In this document: in pieces, positions 36,404 to 44,818 of the stretch
Numbering within the stretch: position 1 is the stretch's first letter
How the letters are laid out: every line of letters starts with the position of its first letter
Made by a program: the position numbers and the translations under genes
The notes under the pieces: generated by a model
Database searches by the model: none
What the model saw: the letters and a program-made list of their open reading frames with translations, nothing else
What the model was told of the DNA's origin: nothing
From: Desulfolucanica intricata
GTDB lineage: Bacteria; Bacillota; Desulfotomaculia; Desulfotomaculales; Desulfofarciminaceae
Length of the DNA stretch: 64,000 nt
Assembly: GCF_001592105.1 (NCBI RefSeq)
Contig: NZ_BCWE01000019.1
Coordinates: forward strand, 27,057 to 91,056
Reading direction: 5' to 3'

Positions 36404-37174
36404 ATGGAATTAACTGTATTGGGGTGCTGGGCCCCTTACCCGCGGGCGGGGGGAGCCTGTTCCGGTTATCTAATTCAGGACGGGGACATAAACATAATGT
36501 TAGATGCCGGGAACGGGAGTTTAAGCAGGTTGATGCAGGTAGTAGACTTTAGGGAACTTTCAGCGGCAGTGATCAGTCATTTTCACCCGGATCATTACGC
36601 AGATCTATTTGCCCTGCGCCATGCCGTGGCCGGTGCAATTCGGTACAAAACCAGAAGGGAGCCACTGCCTTTATACATCCCGTCTGAGCCGGCAGAGGTC
36701 TTTCAAAAGCTGGCCGGCTGTACTGATGCCTTTCAGGTTTTGGCAGTTGACAGTTTACCCGGAAAAACTGCTCCCGGTAAAGAAAATATTAAAACATTAA
36801 ACCTGGGGAGTGTTAAACTTGAATTTTTGCCAACGGTGCATAAAGTACCCTGTTATGCGGTAGGTATATCGGGTTCCTCTCATTTTGTTTATACCGGAGA
36901 TACTGCCTTTACAGAAGAACTAGTTGACTTTGCCGGCGGGGTTGATTTGCTTTTAAGTGAGGCCAGCGGCCTGGACGGAGATGCTGAATATCTTTCCGGT
37001 ACCCATTTAACGGCCAGGGAAGCCGGTGAGTTGGGGAGGCGGGCCGGTGCCAAAAAAGTAATTATTACTCATTTCTGGCCGGAGTATGAACTGGCAGATC
37101 TTTTAGCTCAGGCAGAAGAGGGATTTAACGGAAAGCTTTCTTTAGCCCGGGAGGGTCGTACATATAGATTTTAA
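36404..37174 (+). CDS. MBL-fold metallo-hydrolase
   Basis: The 256-residue metallo-beta-lactamase-fold enzyme has the zinc motif SHFHPDHYADL (HxHxDH), a second ligand set in YTGDTAF and the final His in ITHFWPEY, resembling RNase Z-like or phosphodiesterase members. The ATG at 36404 follows AGGGAGGGAT. It lies 20 bp after the activase gene and 28 bp before rph, so it may be part of the same operon. Substrate unknown. Confidence 0.85.
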   Translation: MELTVLGCWAPYPRAGGACSGYLIQDGDINIMLDAGNGSLSRLMQVVDFRELSAAVISHFHPDHYADLFALRHAVAGAIRYKTRREPLPLYIPSEPAEVFQKLAGCTDAFQVLAVDSLPGKTAPGKENIKTLNLGSVKLEFLPTVHKVPCYAVGISGSSHFVYTGDTAFTEELVDFAGGVDLLLSEASGLDGDAEYLSGTHLTAREAGELGRRAGAKKVIITHFWPEYELADLLAQAEEGFNGKLSLAREGRTYRF

Positions 37175-37202
37175 AGCTTAGAATTATATAGGAGGTATGA
37201 TT

Positions 37203-37940
37203 TTGACAAGAGCAGACAGCAGAAAATTTGATGAAATGCGACCGGTAAGAATGAAAAGAGGTTTTAGTAAACATGCAGAGGGCTCAGTACTGATTGAGAT
37301 AGGGGATACCCATGTACTTTGTAATGCAACTGTGGAAGATCGCGTGCCTCCTTTCCTTAAAGGTGAAAATAAAGGTTGGGTGACTGCTGAATACAGCATG
37401 CTGCCGCGGGCTACAGGTGTACGGACATCCCGTGAGCGGGGAAGGGTTTCCGGAAGAACGATGGAAATCCAGAGGTTAATTGGGCGTGCGCTGCGCTCTG
37501 TTGTTGATTTGGAAGCATTAGGGGAGCGGACTGTTACACTGGATTGTGATGTAATACAGGCGGACGGTGGTACACGTACCGCTTCCATAACAGGTGCCTT
37601 TGTTGCCATGCTGGATGCTATGAATAAATTAGTAGAAACGGGTAAAATCGAAAGAATTCCGGTAAAGGAATTCATCGCAGCTACCAGTGTGGGGCGGGTT
37701 AACGGGGAATTGGTTTTAGATCTTTGCTATAATGAAGATTCTCTGGCCGAGGTAGACATGAATATTGTTATGACGGGGGACGGTCGTTTTGTAGAAATTC
37801 AGGGTACCGGGGAAGAAGCAACTTTTTCCCGGGATGAAATAAACCAATTATTAGATCTTGCGGCTTCGGGGATTGATCATCTAATCAATATGCAGCGAGA
37901 AGTGCTGGGCGAAGTAGCAAGTAAAGTAGGTGTTAAGTAG
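37203..37940 (+). CDS. rph: Ribonuclease PH
   Basis: The 245-residue phosphorolytic 3' exonuclease trims tRNA 3' ends. Visible motifs are [13 protein letters not shown] at the start, [14 protein letters not shown] and the phosphate-binding [11 protein letters not shown]. The TTG at 37203 is seven bases after GGAGG; the ATG at 37197 is too close to it. Its stop overlaps the next start by one base. Confidence 0.96.
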   Translation: MTRADSRKFDEMRPVRMKRGFSKHAEGSVLIEIGDTHVLCNATVEDRVPPFLKGENKGWVTAEYSMLPRATGVRTSRERGRVSGRTMEIQRLIGRALRSVVDLEALGERTVTLDCDVIQADGGTRTASITGAFVAMLDAMNKLVETGKIERIPVKEFIAATSVGRVNGELVLDLCYNEDSLAEVDMNIVMTGDGRFVEIQGTGEEATFSRDEINQLLDLAASGIDHLINMQREVLGEVASKVGVK

Positions 37941-38551
37941 TGCAATTAGTTTTGGCAACCCGTAATCAGGGGAAAGTACGGGAGTTAAGGGAACTCCTGC
38001 AGGATTTAGGGGTGGAAGTAATTTCCCTGGAAGAATATAAGGATTTTCCGGAGATAGAAGAAGATGGTACCACTTTTAAGGAAAATGCAATTAAAAAGGC
38101 CCGGGAGACTGCAGGTTTTACCGGACTTATCTCTCTTGCAGATGACTCCGGCCTGGAAGTAGACTATCTGGGTGGGGAGCCGGGTGTTCATTCGGCCCGT
38201 TTTGCCGGAGAGCCTAAGGATGACAAGGCTAATAATGAGAAACTCCTTAAGCTTATGGAGGGGGTGCCGCTAACCCGGCGCACCGCCCGCTTCCGCTGTG
38301 TTGTGGCTATATGCGGGCCGAAGGGTGAGGTCCATACAGCTGAGGGTACTTGTGAAGGTATCATTGGTACAGACTTACGTGGTGAGCAGGGCTTCGGTTA
38401 TGATCCTCTCTTTTATTTGCCGGATTATGAAAAGACCTTTGCGGAGTTGGACTTATCTATAAAAAATAAAATCAGTCACCGGGGCAGAGCTTTATTAAAA
38501 GCAAAAGACATTATTACTAAAATGCTTAGCGAAAACCAGCGGGGAGGTTAA
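37940..38551 (+). CDS. XTP/dITP diphosphatase (RdgB/HAM1 family)
   Basis: The 203-residue enzyme cleaves non-canonical purine triphosphates to keep them out of DNA and RNA. Signatures: TRNQGKVRELRELL at the N-terminus, LADDSGLEVD, HSARFAGE and FGYDPLFY. The GTG start shares its first base with the rph stop (TAGTG), so the two are translationally coupled. Confidence 0.94.
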   Translation: MQLVLATRNQGKVRELRELLQDLGVEVISLEEYKDFPEIEEDGTTFKENAIKKARETAGFTGLISLADDSGLEVDYLGGEPGVHSARFAGEPKDDKANNEKLLKLMEGVPLTRRTARFRCVVAICGPKGEVHTAEGTCEGIIGTDLRGEQGFGYDPLFYLPDYEKTFAELDLSIKNKISHRGRALLKAKDIITKMLSENQRGG

Positions 38552-38555
38552 AGGT

Positions 38556-39041
38556 TTGCGGATTGGTGTTTTTAGTGACACCCACGGTTTTTGTGATTAT
38601 GTAAAAATAGCAATTCCCCGGATGGGGAATTTAGATTTAATTCTTCATGCCGGGGATTATTATACAGACAAGGAATCCCTGGAAAAAATGACAGCGGTTC
38701 AGGTGGAAGCAGTAGTCGGAAACTGTGACCCGTGGGCAAACGGCCCACGGGAACAAATATTCAAATTGGAAGGAAAAAAACTGCTTTTAACCCATGGGCA
38801 CCGGTATGGAATAAAAAATAATTTACAGAAGCTTTTTTACCGAGCAGAAGAAGTAGGCGCTGACGTAGTAGTTTTCGGACATACCCATTATGCGGAAAGT
38901 GTAATGTACGGAGGTATCTTATTGTTTAATCCGGGCAGTATCTCACGTCCCCGCGGTCAGGCTTATCCCAGTTACGGTATATTGGAGATTACAGCTGAAG
39001 CTGTTACACCTCATATTCACTATATAGAAAATGATTTTTAA
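38556..39041 (+). CDS. YfcE/MJ0936-family metallophosphodiesterase
   Basis: A 161-residue calcineurin-like phosphoesterase with metal ligands in FSDTHG, LHAGDYYT, VVGNCD, THGHRYG and FGHTHYAE. Family members cleave phosphodiesters such as bis-pNPP; the natural substrate is not settled. TTG start after GGGGAGG. It completes the common Firmicutes order rph-rdgB-yfcE. Confidence 0.92.
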   Translation: MRIGVFSDTHGFCDYVKIAIPRMGNLDLILHAGDYYTDKESLEKMTAVQVEAVVGNCDPWANGPREQIFKLEGKKLLLTHGHRYGIKNNLQKLFYRAEEVGADVVVFGHTHYAESVMYGGILLFNPGSISRPRGQAYPSYGILEITAEAVTPHIHYIENDF

Positions 39042-39188
39042 TTTCCTCTTGCCAAAGAAAAAGAAATCTGGTATGCTTATTTACGGAATTTGACCGGAGT
39101 GTATCGGAATGGTAAAAAATATATTTTGACTTTTTGAAGTTAATGAAGTATAATTATTAGTGTTCTGAAAAAACACTGTAAATATTAA

Positions 39189-39262
39189 GCGGGTGTAGCT
39201 CAATGGTAGAGCACCGGCCTTCCAAGCCGGGTACGTGGGTTCGATTCCCATCACCCGCTCCA
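39189..39262 (+). tRNA. tRNA-Gly (anticodon TCC)
   Basis: A full cloverleaf: acceptor GCGGGTG pairs with CACCCGC, anticodon loop CTTCCAA gives TCC, T-loop GGTTCGATTCC, and CCA is encoded. A probable promoter lies in the AT-rich stretch before it (TTGACT then TATAAT near 39125-39160). Confidence 0.97.
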
Positions 39263-39266
39263 TATT

Positions 39267-39343
<77 letters not shown>

Positions 39344-39355
39344 TAAGAAAGCTAG

Positions 39356-39383
39356 ACACCGCAATGGATTGCGGTGTTTTTTC
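39356..39383 (+). terminator. Terminator of the tRNA pair
   Basis: ACACCGCAA (39356-39364) pairs perfectly with TTGCGGTGT (39369-39377) with a TGGA loop and a T-rich tail. If integration occurred in the tRNA 3' end, this terminator is carried by the element. Confidence 0.88.
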
Positions 39384-39413
39384 TTTATGCATAAATTTAT
39401 ATTTTATGCAAAC

Positions 39414-39434
39414 CGTTGCCCAATCGTTGCCCAA
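39414..39434. repeat. Tandem 10-bp repeats beside the integrase gene
   Basis: CGTTGCCCAA occurs twice with an 11-bp period (39414-39423 and 39425-39434), next to a dyad TGCATAAA/TTTTATGCA. Short direct repeats between a tRNA attachment site and a tyrosine integrase gene are typical integrase arm sites. No second copy of the tRNA-Arg 3' end was seen in the window, so the far attachment site is not identified. Confidence 0.5.
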
Positions 39435-39464
39435 CTAAATATAACACAGTTAAACTCAACCGCT

Positions 39465-40631
39465 TTATTTAATTTTTTCTCCGAAAATCACCTGGTCAAT
39501 TTTACTGGCAGCTTCCTCTTGCATCCCGGGTAGAAGGTGGGAATATATATCCATAGTAATTGATATACCGGCGTGGCCTAAACGTTCAGATACTACTTTA
39601 GGGTGAATACCCTGCTTGAGTAAAAGTGTAGCGTGAGTATGCCTCAGATCATGAAATCTTATTTTAGGCAGCCAATTTCTCTCCATAAATGCCGGAAACC
39701 ACGAAGATATTGAGTCGGGGTGCATTGGTTTACCGTTGTCCTGGCAAAAAACAAGACCATTTTCTTCATAGATTTCCGGGCCCAGCATTAATTTTATTTT
39801 GGCCTGTTCCAGTTTATGTTTTTTTAGAAATTCAATTATTGATGAAGTAATCTTAACAGGCCTGTAACTGCCGACTGTTTTGGGCTGCTTAAAAAAGATG
39901 CCTTTACCGGGAGTGTACTGAATTGTTTGTCTTATCTGCAGAATATTGCTATTCCATTCTACATCCTGCCATCTCAGCCCCAATATCTCGCCTCTCCGCA
40001 TGCCGGTAGTAACAGCTAAAAGAATCGGCCCGAAATACGGAGTATTTTGAGCTGCATCCAGCATCTTTCTTACTTGTGTTTCATCCAATACAACAATCTC
40101 ATGCTTTGTCTTTTGCGGTGGTTCAACGGCATCGGCAACGTTTCTGGCTGCGATCTGCCATTTTACCGCTGTATCTAAAGATTTATGGATGATGCGGTGG
40201 TGCTGCATAACCGTAGTTGGTGATAAGCCACCTTCTTTACCGTCTTTACGACCGCCGGTTAAAAGTTTGGCATAAAATTGCTGAAGATGCATGGGCTTAA
40301 GCTTGTCCATCGGTAATTTACCTAAATCCGGAATAATTCTGGATTTTATAATTTCCTCATATCTTAAGAATGTTTTGGGGGTTGTTTTTAGCTTAGCATA
40401 GTCCTCCAGCCATTTTTCCAAGAATGCTTCGAAAGTTAGATTATTAGTTTCGATGTAGATGCCTTTATTTAATTCAGTGATCATTTGGTGCATTATTTTT
40501 TCTGCTTCTTTTTTTGTTCCTTTAACAGATTTAGTTATTCTTTTGCGCTTTCCACCAACTCTTTCCCCTTCAATAATAATGGTCCAGCTTGATTTGTATC
40601 TTTTTTCAACATGACCAGAGTACCCAGACAA
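39465..40631 (-). CDS. Tyrosine recombinase / phage integrase
   Basis: The 388-residue integrase has an N-terminal arm-binding domain, a SAM-like core-binding domain (about 65-165) and a C-terminal catalytic domain with TGMRRGEILG (Arg), HDLRHTHATLLL (His and Arg), GHAG (His) and the nucleophile Tyr in DIYSHL. It catalyses site-specific integration and excision. The TTG at 40631 is eight bases after GAGGAG and is preferred to the upstream GTG. It points towards tRNA-Arg, the usual arrangement in Firmicutes prophages. Confidence 0.93.
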   Translation of the reverse strand: MSGYSGHVEKRYKSSWTIIIEGERVGGKRKRITKSVKGTKKEAEKIMHQMITELNKGIYIETNNLTFEAFLEKWLEDYAKLKTTPKTFLRYEEIIKSRIIPDLGKLPMDKLKPMHLQQFYAKLLTGGRKDGKEGGLSPTTVMQHHRIIHKSLDTAVKWQIAARNVADAVEPPQKTKHEIVVLDETQVRKMLDAAQNTPYFGPILLAVTTGMRRGEILGLRWQDVEWNSNILQIRQTIQYTPGKGIFFKQPKTVGSYRPVKITSSIIEFLKKHKLEQAKIKLMLGPEIYEENGLVFCQDNGKPMHPDSISSWFPAFMERNWLPKIRFHDLRHTHATLLLKQGIHPKVVSERLGHAGISITMDIYSHLLPGMQEEAASKIDQVIFGEKIK

Positions 40632-40756
40632 AATTACCACTCCTCGTTTCCTGTAACCTTTGTTTGAATGAAAAAGAGAAAAAATAAAAAAAGTTTAATG
40701 TTTAAGTAATGATGTAGATAGCTAACAATTGTTTAGGGGTATACTAACTTATAGAT

Positions 40757-40860
40757 TCACTGATTAACTAAGATGTTTACTAATTCAATAGATATTTCGT
40801 ACCGGGCTGTAAAACATATAATAGTTTCTCTAAGCTTACGCTTTGATAAAACCAATTCAA
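40757..40860 (-). pseudogene. Duplicated, diverged C-terminus of the ImmA-like gene
   Basis: Just downstream of the ImmA-like gene, the same strand encodes a fragment ELVLSKRKLRETIICFTARY followed by EISIELVNILVNQ and a stop. It is clearly related to the end of the intact gene (LVLSERVPRSGETIYEFAAR, YEVPVKLVEIFVNN). It has no start. It looks like a scar of recombination between two related immunity regions. Confidence 0.6.
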
Positions 40861-40881
40861 CTCGGTTTCAAAACCGTGGTT

Positions 40882-41328
40882 TTAAAAAGTACTTTTTAAA
40901 ATTTTGTTGTTATTAACGAAAATTTCAACTAACTTAACCGGAACTTCGTACCGTGCTGCGAATTCATATATTGTTTCTCCAGACCGGGGCACCCTCTCAG
41001 ATAAAACAAGCTCAGCCACAAACTTATCTGCTTGGTATTCAAATTTTCCCAGGTTAAAGTGAGTATTCTCCAATAACATGAAATAGTTTATTTCCGGGTG
41101 CAAAATTCGGTGTGCAATTTCATGATACACCACTAGATACTGTAAGTGACGGGGAAGGGTGTTATTATACCCAATGCAGGTAATATCATCTGTTACCAGT
41201 AACATGCCCCGGATTTTCTTGAAAGGAAACTCTATTAAAAGATAATCTAAGCAGTCGGCTAATTCGAACGGGTTTGTCGTGCGATATTTTGCTGCTAATT
41301 CTTTTACCTCTCTGCTAATCCAGTGCAT
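40882..41328 (-). CDS. ImmA/IrrE-family metallopeptidase
   Basis: The 148-residue protein has the zinc-protease motif YHEIAHRILH and a downstream metal ligand region FEYQADKFVAEL. In ICEBs1 and related phages ImmA cleaves the repressor ImmR on induction. It lies about 50 bp after an XRE repressor gene in the same direction, the standard ImmR-ImmA pair. The partner relation here is inferred. Confidence 0.88.
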   Translation of the reverse strand: MHWISREVKELAAKYRTTNPFELADCLDYLLIEFPFKKIRGMLLVTDDITCIGYNNTLPRHLQYLVVYHEIAHRILHPEINYFMLLENTHFNLGKFEYQADKFVAELVLSERVPRSGETIYEFAARYEVPVKLVEIFVNNNKILKSTF

Positions 41329-41379
41329 CCCTTCACCTCGATTATTGCTACATGTGTTAATAAATATGACTACTGGTGT

Positions 41380-41784
41380 TTAATCAGTAGCCTCTCCACG
41401 TTCACGTTTCCGTTTTTTGATTTGCCGTAATGCAACTTTTATAAATTCAATAACATCATTCTTATCATCTTCATCCAGTGGGGCACCATCAAACATAATG
41501 TTAGCTTCCTTAAGGACCTTCTCCAGCTCAGCGGGGGTAGGTTCATCAGGATCTACTGTGTTTTGTCTGATGGGGTCCGGTATGTCGGTGTTACCTAGAA
41601 TATAATCGGAAGAAACCTTGTAGAGTTCAGCAAGCACCTTTAAACTATTCAAATCCGGTTCTGTTCTTCCGGTTTCCCAGTTTGCCAAGGTGGCCCGGTT
41701 TATTCCTGTTCTATTAGCAACGTCATTCTGTGTTAGTGCTGATTTAGCTCTGGCAGCTTTTAACCTCATCGCAACTGTGCTCAT
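41380..41784 (-). CDS. XRE-family repressor (ImmR/CI-like)
   Basis: The 134-residue protein has an N-terminal helix-turn-helix (LTQNDVANRTGINRATLANW) and an acidic/helical C-terminal part with LDEDDKNDVIEFIKVAL, a feature of ICEBs1- and SPbeta-type repressors. The ATG at 41784 follows AGAGGTG. It is transcribed divergently from the cro-like gene across a region with repeated GTGCT/AGCAC half-sites, its likely operators. The paired metallopeptidase suggests inactivation by cleavage. Confidence 0.87.
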   Translation of the reverse strand: MSTVAMRLKAARAKSALTQNDVANRTGINRATLANWETGRTEPDLNSLKVLAELYKVSSDYILGNTDIPDPIRQNTVDPDEPTPAELEKVLKEANIMFDGAPLDEDDKNDVIEFIKVALRQIKKRKRERGEATD

Positions 41785-41817
41785 ACGCCACACCTCTAGT
41801 TAATATAATACATTTTT

Positions 41818-41930
41818 ATGTGCTTCTGTGCAACATCTGTGCTAAAAAATCACAAATGTAGTTATAACCCCCTTGACAGTGTTGTTTCAGCACATTATAA
41901 TAAGTGCTAGAACAGCACAGCAGAGGTGAT
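41818..41930. promoter_or_regulatory. Immunity control region: promoter and GTGCT/AGCAC operators
   Basis: TTGACA (41873-41878), 17 bp and TATAAT (41896-41901) make a perfect plus-strand promoter for the early genes. Half-sites GTGCT, GTGCA, CAGCAC and AGCACA recur at about 41819, 41829, 41839, 41889, 41904 and 41913. One forms the dyad GTGCTAGAACAGCAC just after the -10 box. They are natural binding sites for the two XRE proteins encoded on either side. Confidence 0.75.
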
Positions 41931-41936
41931 TAGAAA

Positions 41937-42179
41937 ATGAACGAAATATTAATTCAGGCCCGTAAAGAAAGGGGGTTTACGCAAGAGCAAGCTGCAGCAG
42001 TAATTGGTATTAACCGTTCAACATATGCTCATTGTGAGCGGGGTAGGATTCCTTGTTTGGAAACAGCACTAAAAATAGCACAAGCATTAAATAAATCCGT
42101 TGAGGAAATTTTTTTACCTGCAAATGTGCTAAATCAACACACGATGCCTACCTGTACTGAAAGGAGGCAATACAAGTGA
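41937..42179 (+). CDS. Cro-like XRE regulator
   Basis: An 80-residue protein that is almost entirely one helix-turn-helix domain (ARKERGFTQEQAAAVIGINR, STYAHCERGRIP). It is the first gene after the divergent early promoter, the position of Cro. Its stop overlaps the start of the excisionase-like gene by four bases. Confidence 0.85.
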   Translation: MNEILIQARKERGFTQEQAAAVIGINRSTYAHCERGRIPCLETALKIAQALNKSVEEIFLPANVLNQHTMPTCTERRQYK

Positions 42180-42391
42180 TTAAAGGACACAATGATTTAC
42201 CGATGATTATGACAGTGGAACTTACGGCTCAAGTACTGGGTTTAAATAAGGGTACTGTTTATGAGATGATTCGTCAAAAACGAATACCGGCAGTTAAAGT
42301 AGGCCGACGCTTACTGGTACCGAGGGATGCTTTACTTGATTGGATTACCAAAGAAGCAATGGATAATACCCAAGCGGTTGTAAATAGTTAG
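42176..42391 (+). CDS. Excisionase-family helix-turn-helix protein
   Basis: The 71-residue protein has the MerR/excisionase-type winged helix: MTVELTAQVLGLNKGTVYEM, IRQKRIPAVKVGRRLLVPRD, LLDWI. Such proteins direct the integrase towards excision or regulate early genes. GTG start overlapping the Cro-like gene; AGGAGG upstream. Confidence 0.83.
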   Translation: MIKGHNDLPMIMTVELTAQVLGLNKGTVYEMIRQKRIPAVKVGRRLLVPRDALLDWITKEAMDNTQAVVNS

Positions 42392-42475
42392 TTATTTAAA
42401 AAACTACTTCTTTAATTTTAACAGCCATCTATGTACCAATAAATTGTACCTGTGATACAGAAATGAGGTGAGAGG

Positions 42476-43027
42476 ATGGAAATTGGTTATGTACTTAAAA
42501 AAGTACGGGAAAGACGTGGTATGAGGCAGGCTGATCTTGGACCGGTAATAAATTACAGCCGGGAAACGGTCAGTGCTGTAGAAGCCGGGAGGCGGCGTCT
42601 ACCTGAGGATGCACAGCCGGTACTTTCAAGATTTAGCCCGCTGATAGCCCTAGCCATTGCAGCCGTGCACAGTGGGGAAACTTTGCCACTGATATATCTA
42701 AACAATATTGACCGGCACCCGGTGGTGATGACAGCCAAGGCAGTGGAAGAAAGTCTTAAATATTTGGAAGCAGTTAAGAAGCTAAACTTGATCAATAAAA
42801 ATACCAAGGAAGAGTTGACTGAAGAAGTCCGGGAGCTTTTTGAAAAAGCCCGGGAAGAGTGCTGGGATGATGTTATCTGTAAGCTGAACTGGCTGGTGGA
42901 AACAGCCGAAGTCTACGGTTTCGATATGCATGCTGAGTACCGGCGGATAGTTAAAAAGCTGGAGGCCCGCGGCTATATCGAAAAGGAAACCCTTCGGGAA
43001 GAGCAGGCTGCATATCTAATTAACTAA
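42476..43027 (+). CDS. XRE-family regulator with helical C-terminal domain, 183 aa
   Basis: An N-terminal helix-turn-helix (KKVRERRGMRQADLGPVINY, SRETVSAVEAGRRRLP) is followed by a long helical region of unknown role (about 75-183). It has AGGTGAGAGG before the ATG. It belongs to the prophage early operon, and its role is unknown beyond DNA binding. Confidence 0.75.
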   Translation: MEIGYVLKKVRERRGMRQADLGPVINYSRETVSAVEAGRRRLPEDAQPVLSRFSPLIALAIAAVHSGETLPLIYLNNIDRHPVVMTAKAVEESLKYLEAVKKLNLINKNTKEELTEEVRELFEKAREECWDDVICKLNWLVETAEVYGFDMHAEYRRIVKKLEARGYIEKETLREEQAAYLIN

Positions 43028-43049
43028 TTAATGAAAAGGGGTGTAAATA

Positions 43050-43334
43050 ATGACTGAAGGTTTATTTAAGCTTAAGCAAACAATGAGCGGCCCGCGGCAC
43101 TACATAGAGCTGCCGGATGGGACACAGGAGGATATCCACTGCGGGTCCCCGCTGGAAATACGGTTAGGAGCCTGGGATGACAATGAAAATTTCTATCCAT
43201 ATAAGTGGTTGGCCGGCTGGTATGAAGCTGATTTAAGTGCAGAGAAACCCAAAGCCTTTCTTGTAATCGGGCGTACCTATCCCCACGAAGGCCCACTAAC
43301 AGTAGTTATACCTCTAGGAGTACTGGCCCGCTAG
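43050..43334 (+). CDS. Phage early protein, 94 aa, DUF5348-like
   Basis: The protein has a mostly-beta pattern (RHYIELPDGTQEDIHCGSPL, EIRLGAWDDNE, WLAGWYEADL, VVIPLGVLAR). The order of an LHCGxxxE-like turn followed by a strand and a Trp recalls DUF5348 phage proteins, but I hold this loosely. AAAGGGGTG precedes the ATG. Confidence 0.6.
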   Translation: MTEGLFKLKQTMSGPRHYIELPDGTQEDIHCGSPLEIRLGAWDDNENFYPYKWLAGWYEADLSAEKPKAFLVIGRTYPHEGPLTVVIPLGVLAR

Positions 43335-43364
43335 CCTTATTAATAGAAGAAAGGAGTGGTTGAA

Positions 43365-43487
43365 GTGGCTAATCAAGAAACCCTGGAAGTCATCCATAAA
43401 AATTTATATGACCAGGTCATGGACGGGGACTTTTCTGAAGAAAACATGGCAGAACTAGCCCGGTTAGAAAGGGAAATGGGGGCTTGA
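43365..43487 (+). CDS. Small phage protein, 40 aa
   Basis: A GTG start follows AAAGGAGTGG, and the acidic product (LEVIHKNLYDQVMDGDFSEE, NMAELARLEREMGA) looks like a real helical mini-protein. Its stop overlaps the region before the next ATG at 43490. Function unknown. Confidence 0.55.
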   Translation: MANQETLEVIHKNLYDQVMDGDFSEENMAELARLEREMGA

Positions 43488-43489
43488 TT

Positions 43490-43681
43490 ATGTTAGATAA
43501 TTGCCCGATATGCGGTTTAGAAAAGGTTTTAATTGATATACCGGGAACGATATACCACTTTTACGGCGGTGACATTGTAGAAGAGGAAACCGTTGATTGC
43601 GTTCTTATTTGCCCAAACAGCTGTAATGAGGAAACAGATGAAGAGGAAGGGATATTCGATTCTGATGATATACCCTTTTAA
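43490..43681 (+). CDS. Small phage Cys-rich protein, 63 aa
   Basis: The protein begins MLDNCPICGLEKVLIDIPG and has a second Cys pair in CVLICPNSC, giving a probable zinc ribbon, and ends in an acidic tail (EETDEEEGIFDSDDIPF). The ATG at 43490 follows GGGGGC. Function unknown. Confidence 0.6.
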   Translation: MLDNCPICGLEKVLIDIPGTIYHFYGGDIVEEETVDCVLICPNSCNEETDEEEGIFDSDDIPF

Positions 43682-43780
43682 AATAAAAAAAGCCCATTCA
43701 AGGGCATAGAATAAATAACTCAAGCGGATTATACCACGGGCCGGGGCATCAAGTAAAGCCCCGGCATAAGGAGGCCTAAT
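43681..43780 (+). other. Hairpins upstream of the ERF gene
   Basis: GCCCATTCAAGGGC (about 43692-43705) and a longer GCCGGGGC / GCCCCGGC stem (about 43740-43765) lie just before the ERF ribosome site. They may limit read-through or fold the leader; no strong U-tract follows the second. Confidence 0.4.
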
Positions 43781-44548
43781 ATGAGTCAGCCTAGTAAAGC
43801 AATTTATGCCAAACTGGCAAAAGTGATGAGTATGGTAGAACGGGTTCCTAAAAACGGTTACAACAAATATCATAATTATTCTTACACAACTGAAACTGAT
43901 TTATCAGAGAGTATACGTCCAATCCTTATTGAATGTGGCCTGGCCTTTTTCTCAAGTGTTGAGGAACAGGAGCGAAACGGTGAGTTCACTAAGGTGAAAA
44001 TGAAGTTCGTCCTGGCAGATAACGAATCTGGTGAGATACTGGAGAGCTATTACTATGGTGAGGGTCAGGATAAAGGAGATAAGGGACTCTATAAAGCTTA
44101 CACCGGGGCCACAAAGTATTTTTTGATGAAGACGTTTTTAATTCCAACAGGTGATGATCCCGAGCAAGACGCTGAAAATCCCGGTAAATCATCAAAGAGT
44201 CAGGGAACAGAGCCCCCTCAAAATACGAAAAAAGATGACAAACAGGTTCAGCATCTTGATGCGGCTAAGGCCCGTAAAATGATATTTAAAGTTTTTAATG
44301 ATATAGCAAAATCAGAGGGTGTTGCTCCCCAAAAGGTACAAGAAATCGGCAAGAATAAAATCTACAAAATATTTAACGTTGATTCTTTAACTAAGCTTTC
44401 ACTGGAACAGTGGGAGGGAATAGTAAACAGTTCTAACAACCTGAAAGAAAATATAATCAAATATGTTCGTAAACTAAAGCAGGATTCCGAAGATACCAAC
44501 AGATTCATTAATGAAGTGGCAGACGGTATGGCAAAGGGAAAAGCCTAA
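43781..44548 (+). CDS. ERF-family single-strand annealing recombinase
   Basis: The 255-residue protein matches the ERF family in its first 125 residues: YAKLAKVMSMVERVPKNGYN, YSYTTETDLSESIRPIL and GDKGLYKAYTGATKYFLMKT. The remaining part is a Lys-rich linker and helical tail. It promotes annealing of single-stranded DNA during phage replication and recombination. Its stop overlaps the next start (TAATG). Confidence 0.88.
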   Translation: MSQPSKAIYAKLAKVMSMVERVPKNGYNKYHNYSYTTETDLSESIRPILIECGLAFFSSVEEQERNGEFTKVKMKFVLADNESGEILESYYYGEGQDKGDKGLYKAYTGATKYFLMKTFLIPTGDDPEQDAENPGKSSKSQGTEPPQNTKKDDKQVQHLDAAKARKMIFKVFNDIAKSEGVAPQKVQEIGKNKIYKIFNVDSLTKLSLEQWEGIVNSSNNLKENIIKYVRKLKQDSEDTNRFINEVADGMAKGKA

Positions 44549-44808
44549 TGCAGCCGGCGGGAGTTAAACCGCAGATAGCTGCCCGAATCCGGGCCAGGGA
44601 AGCTGAAGCCCTGGCCTTAGGGTGGACCGGGGAGGAATTGTGGGAAACAAAATTTTGGAATATCACTCCCGAAGGAAACCGGCCCGGCCTGGCGGCTGTG
44701 CTGGGACCGGGTCAGGAAATAGGCAGAATAACCGAACTATATATTGAACTGTACCGGGACGACATATTTAAGGGACGGTTGGTACAGAGATTTTACCGGA
44801 AATCGTAG
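44548..44808 (+). CDS. Phage protein, 86 aa, unknown
   Basis: A small protein starting in the overlap with the ERF gene (MQPAGVKPQIAARIRAREAE) with WTGEELWETKFWNITPE and a basic end. No recognised domain. It is embedded between recombinase and helicase genes, suggesting a recombination or replication accessory role by context only. Confidence 0.6.
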   Translation: MQPAGVKPQIAARIRAREAEALALGWTGEELWETKFWNITPEGNRPGLAAVLGPGQEIGRITELYIELYRDDIFKGRLVQRFYRKS

Positions 44809-44818
44809 GAGGATAAAA

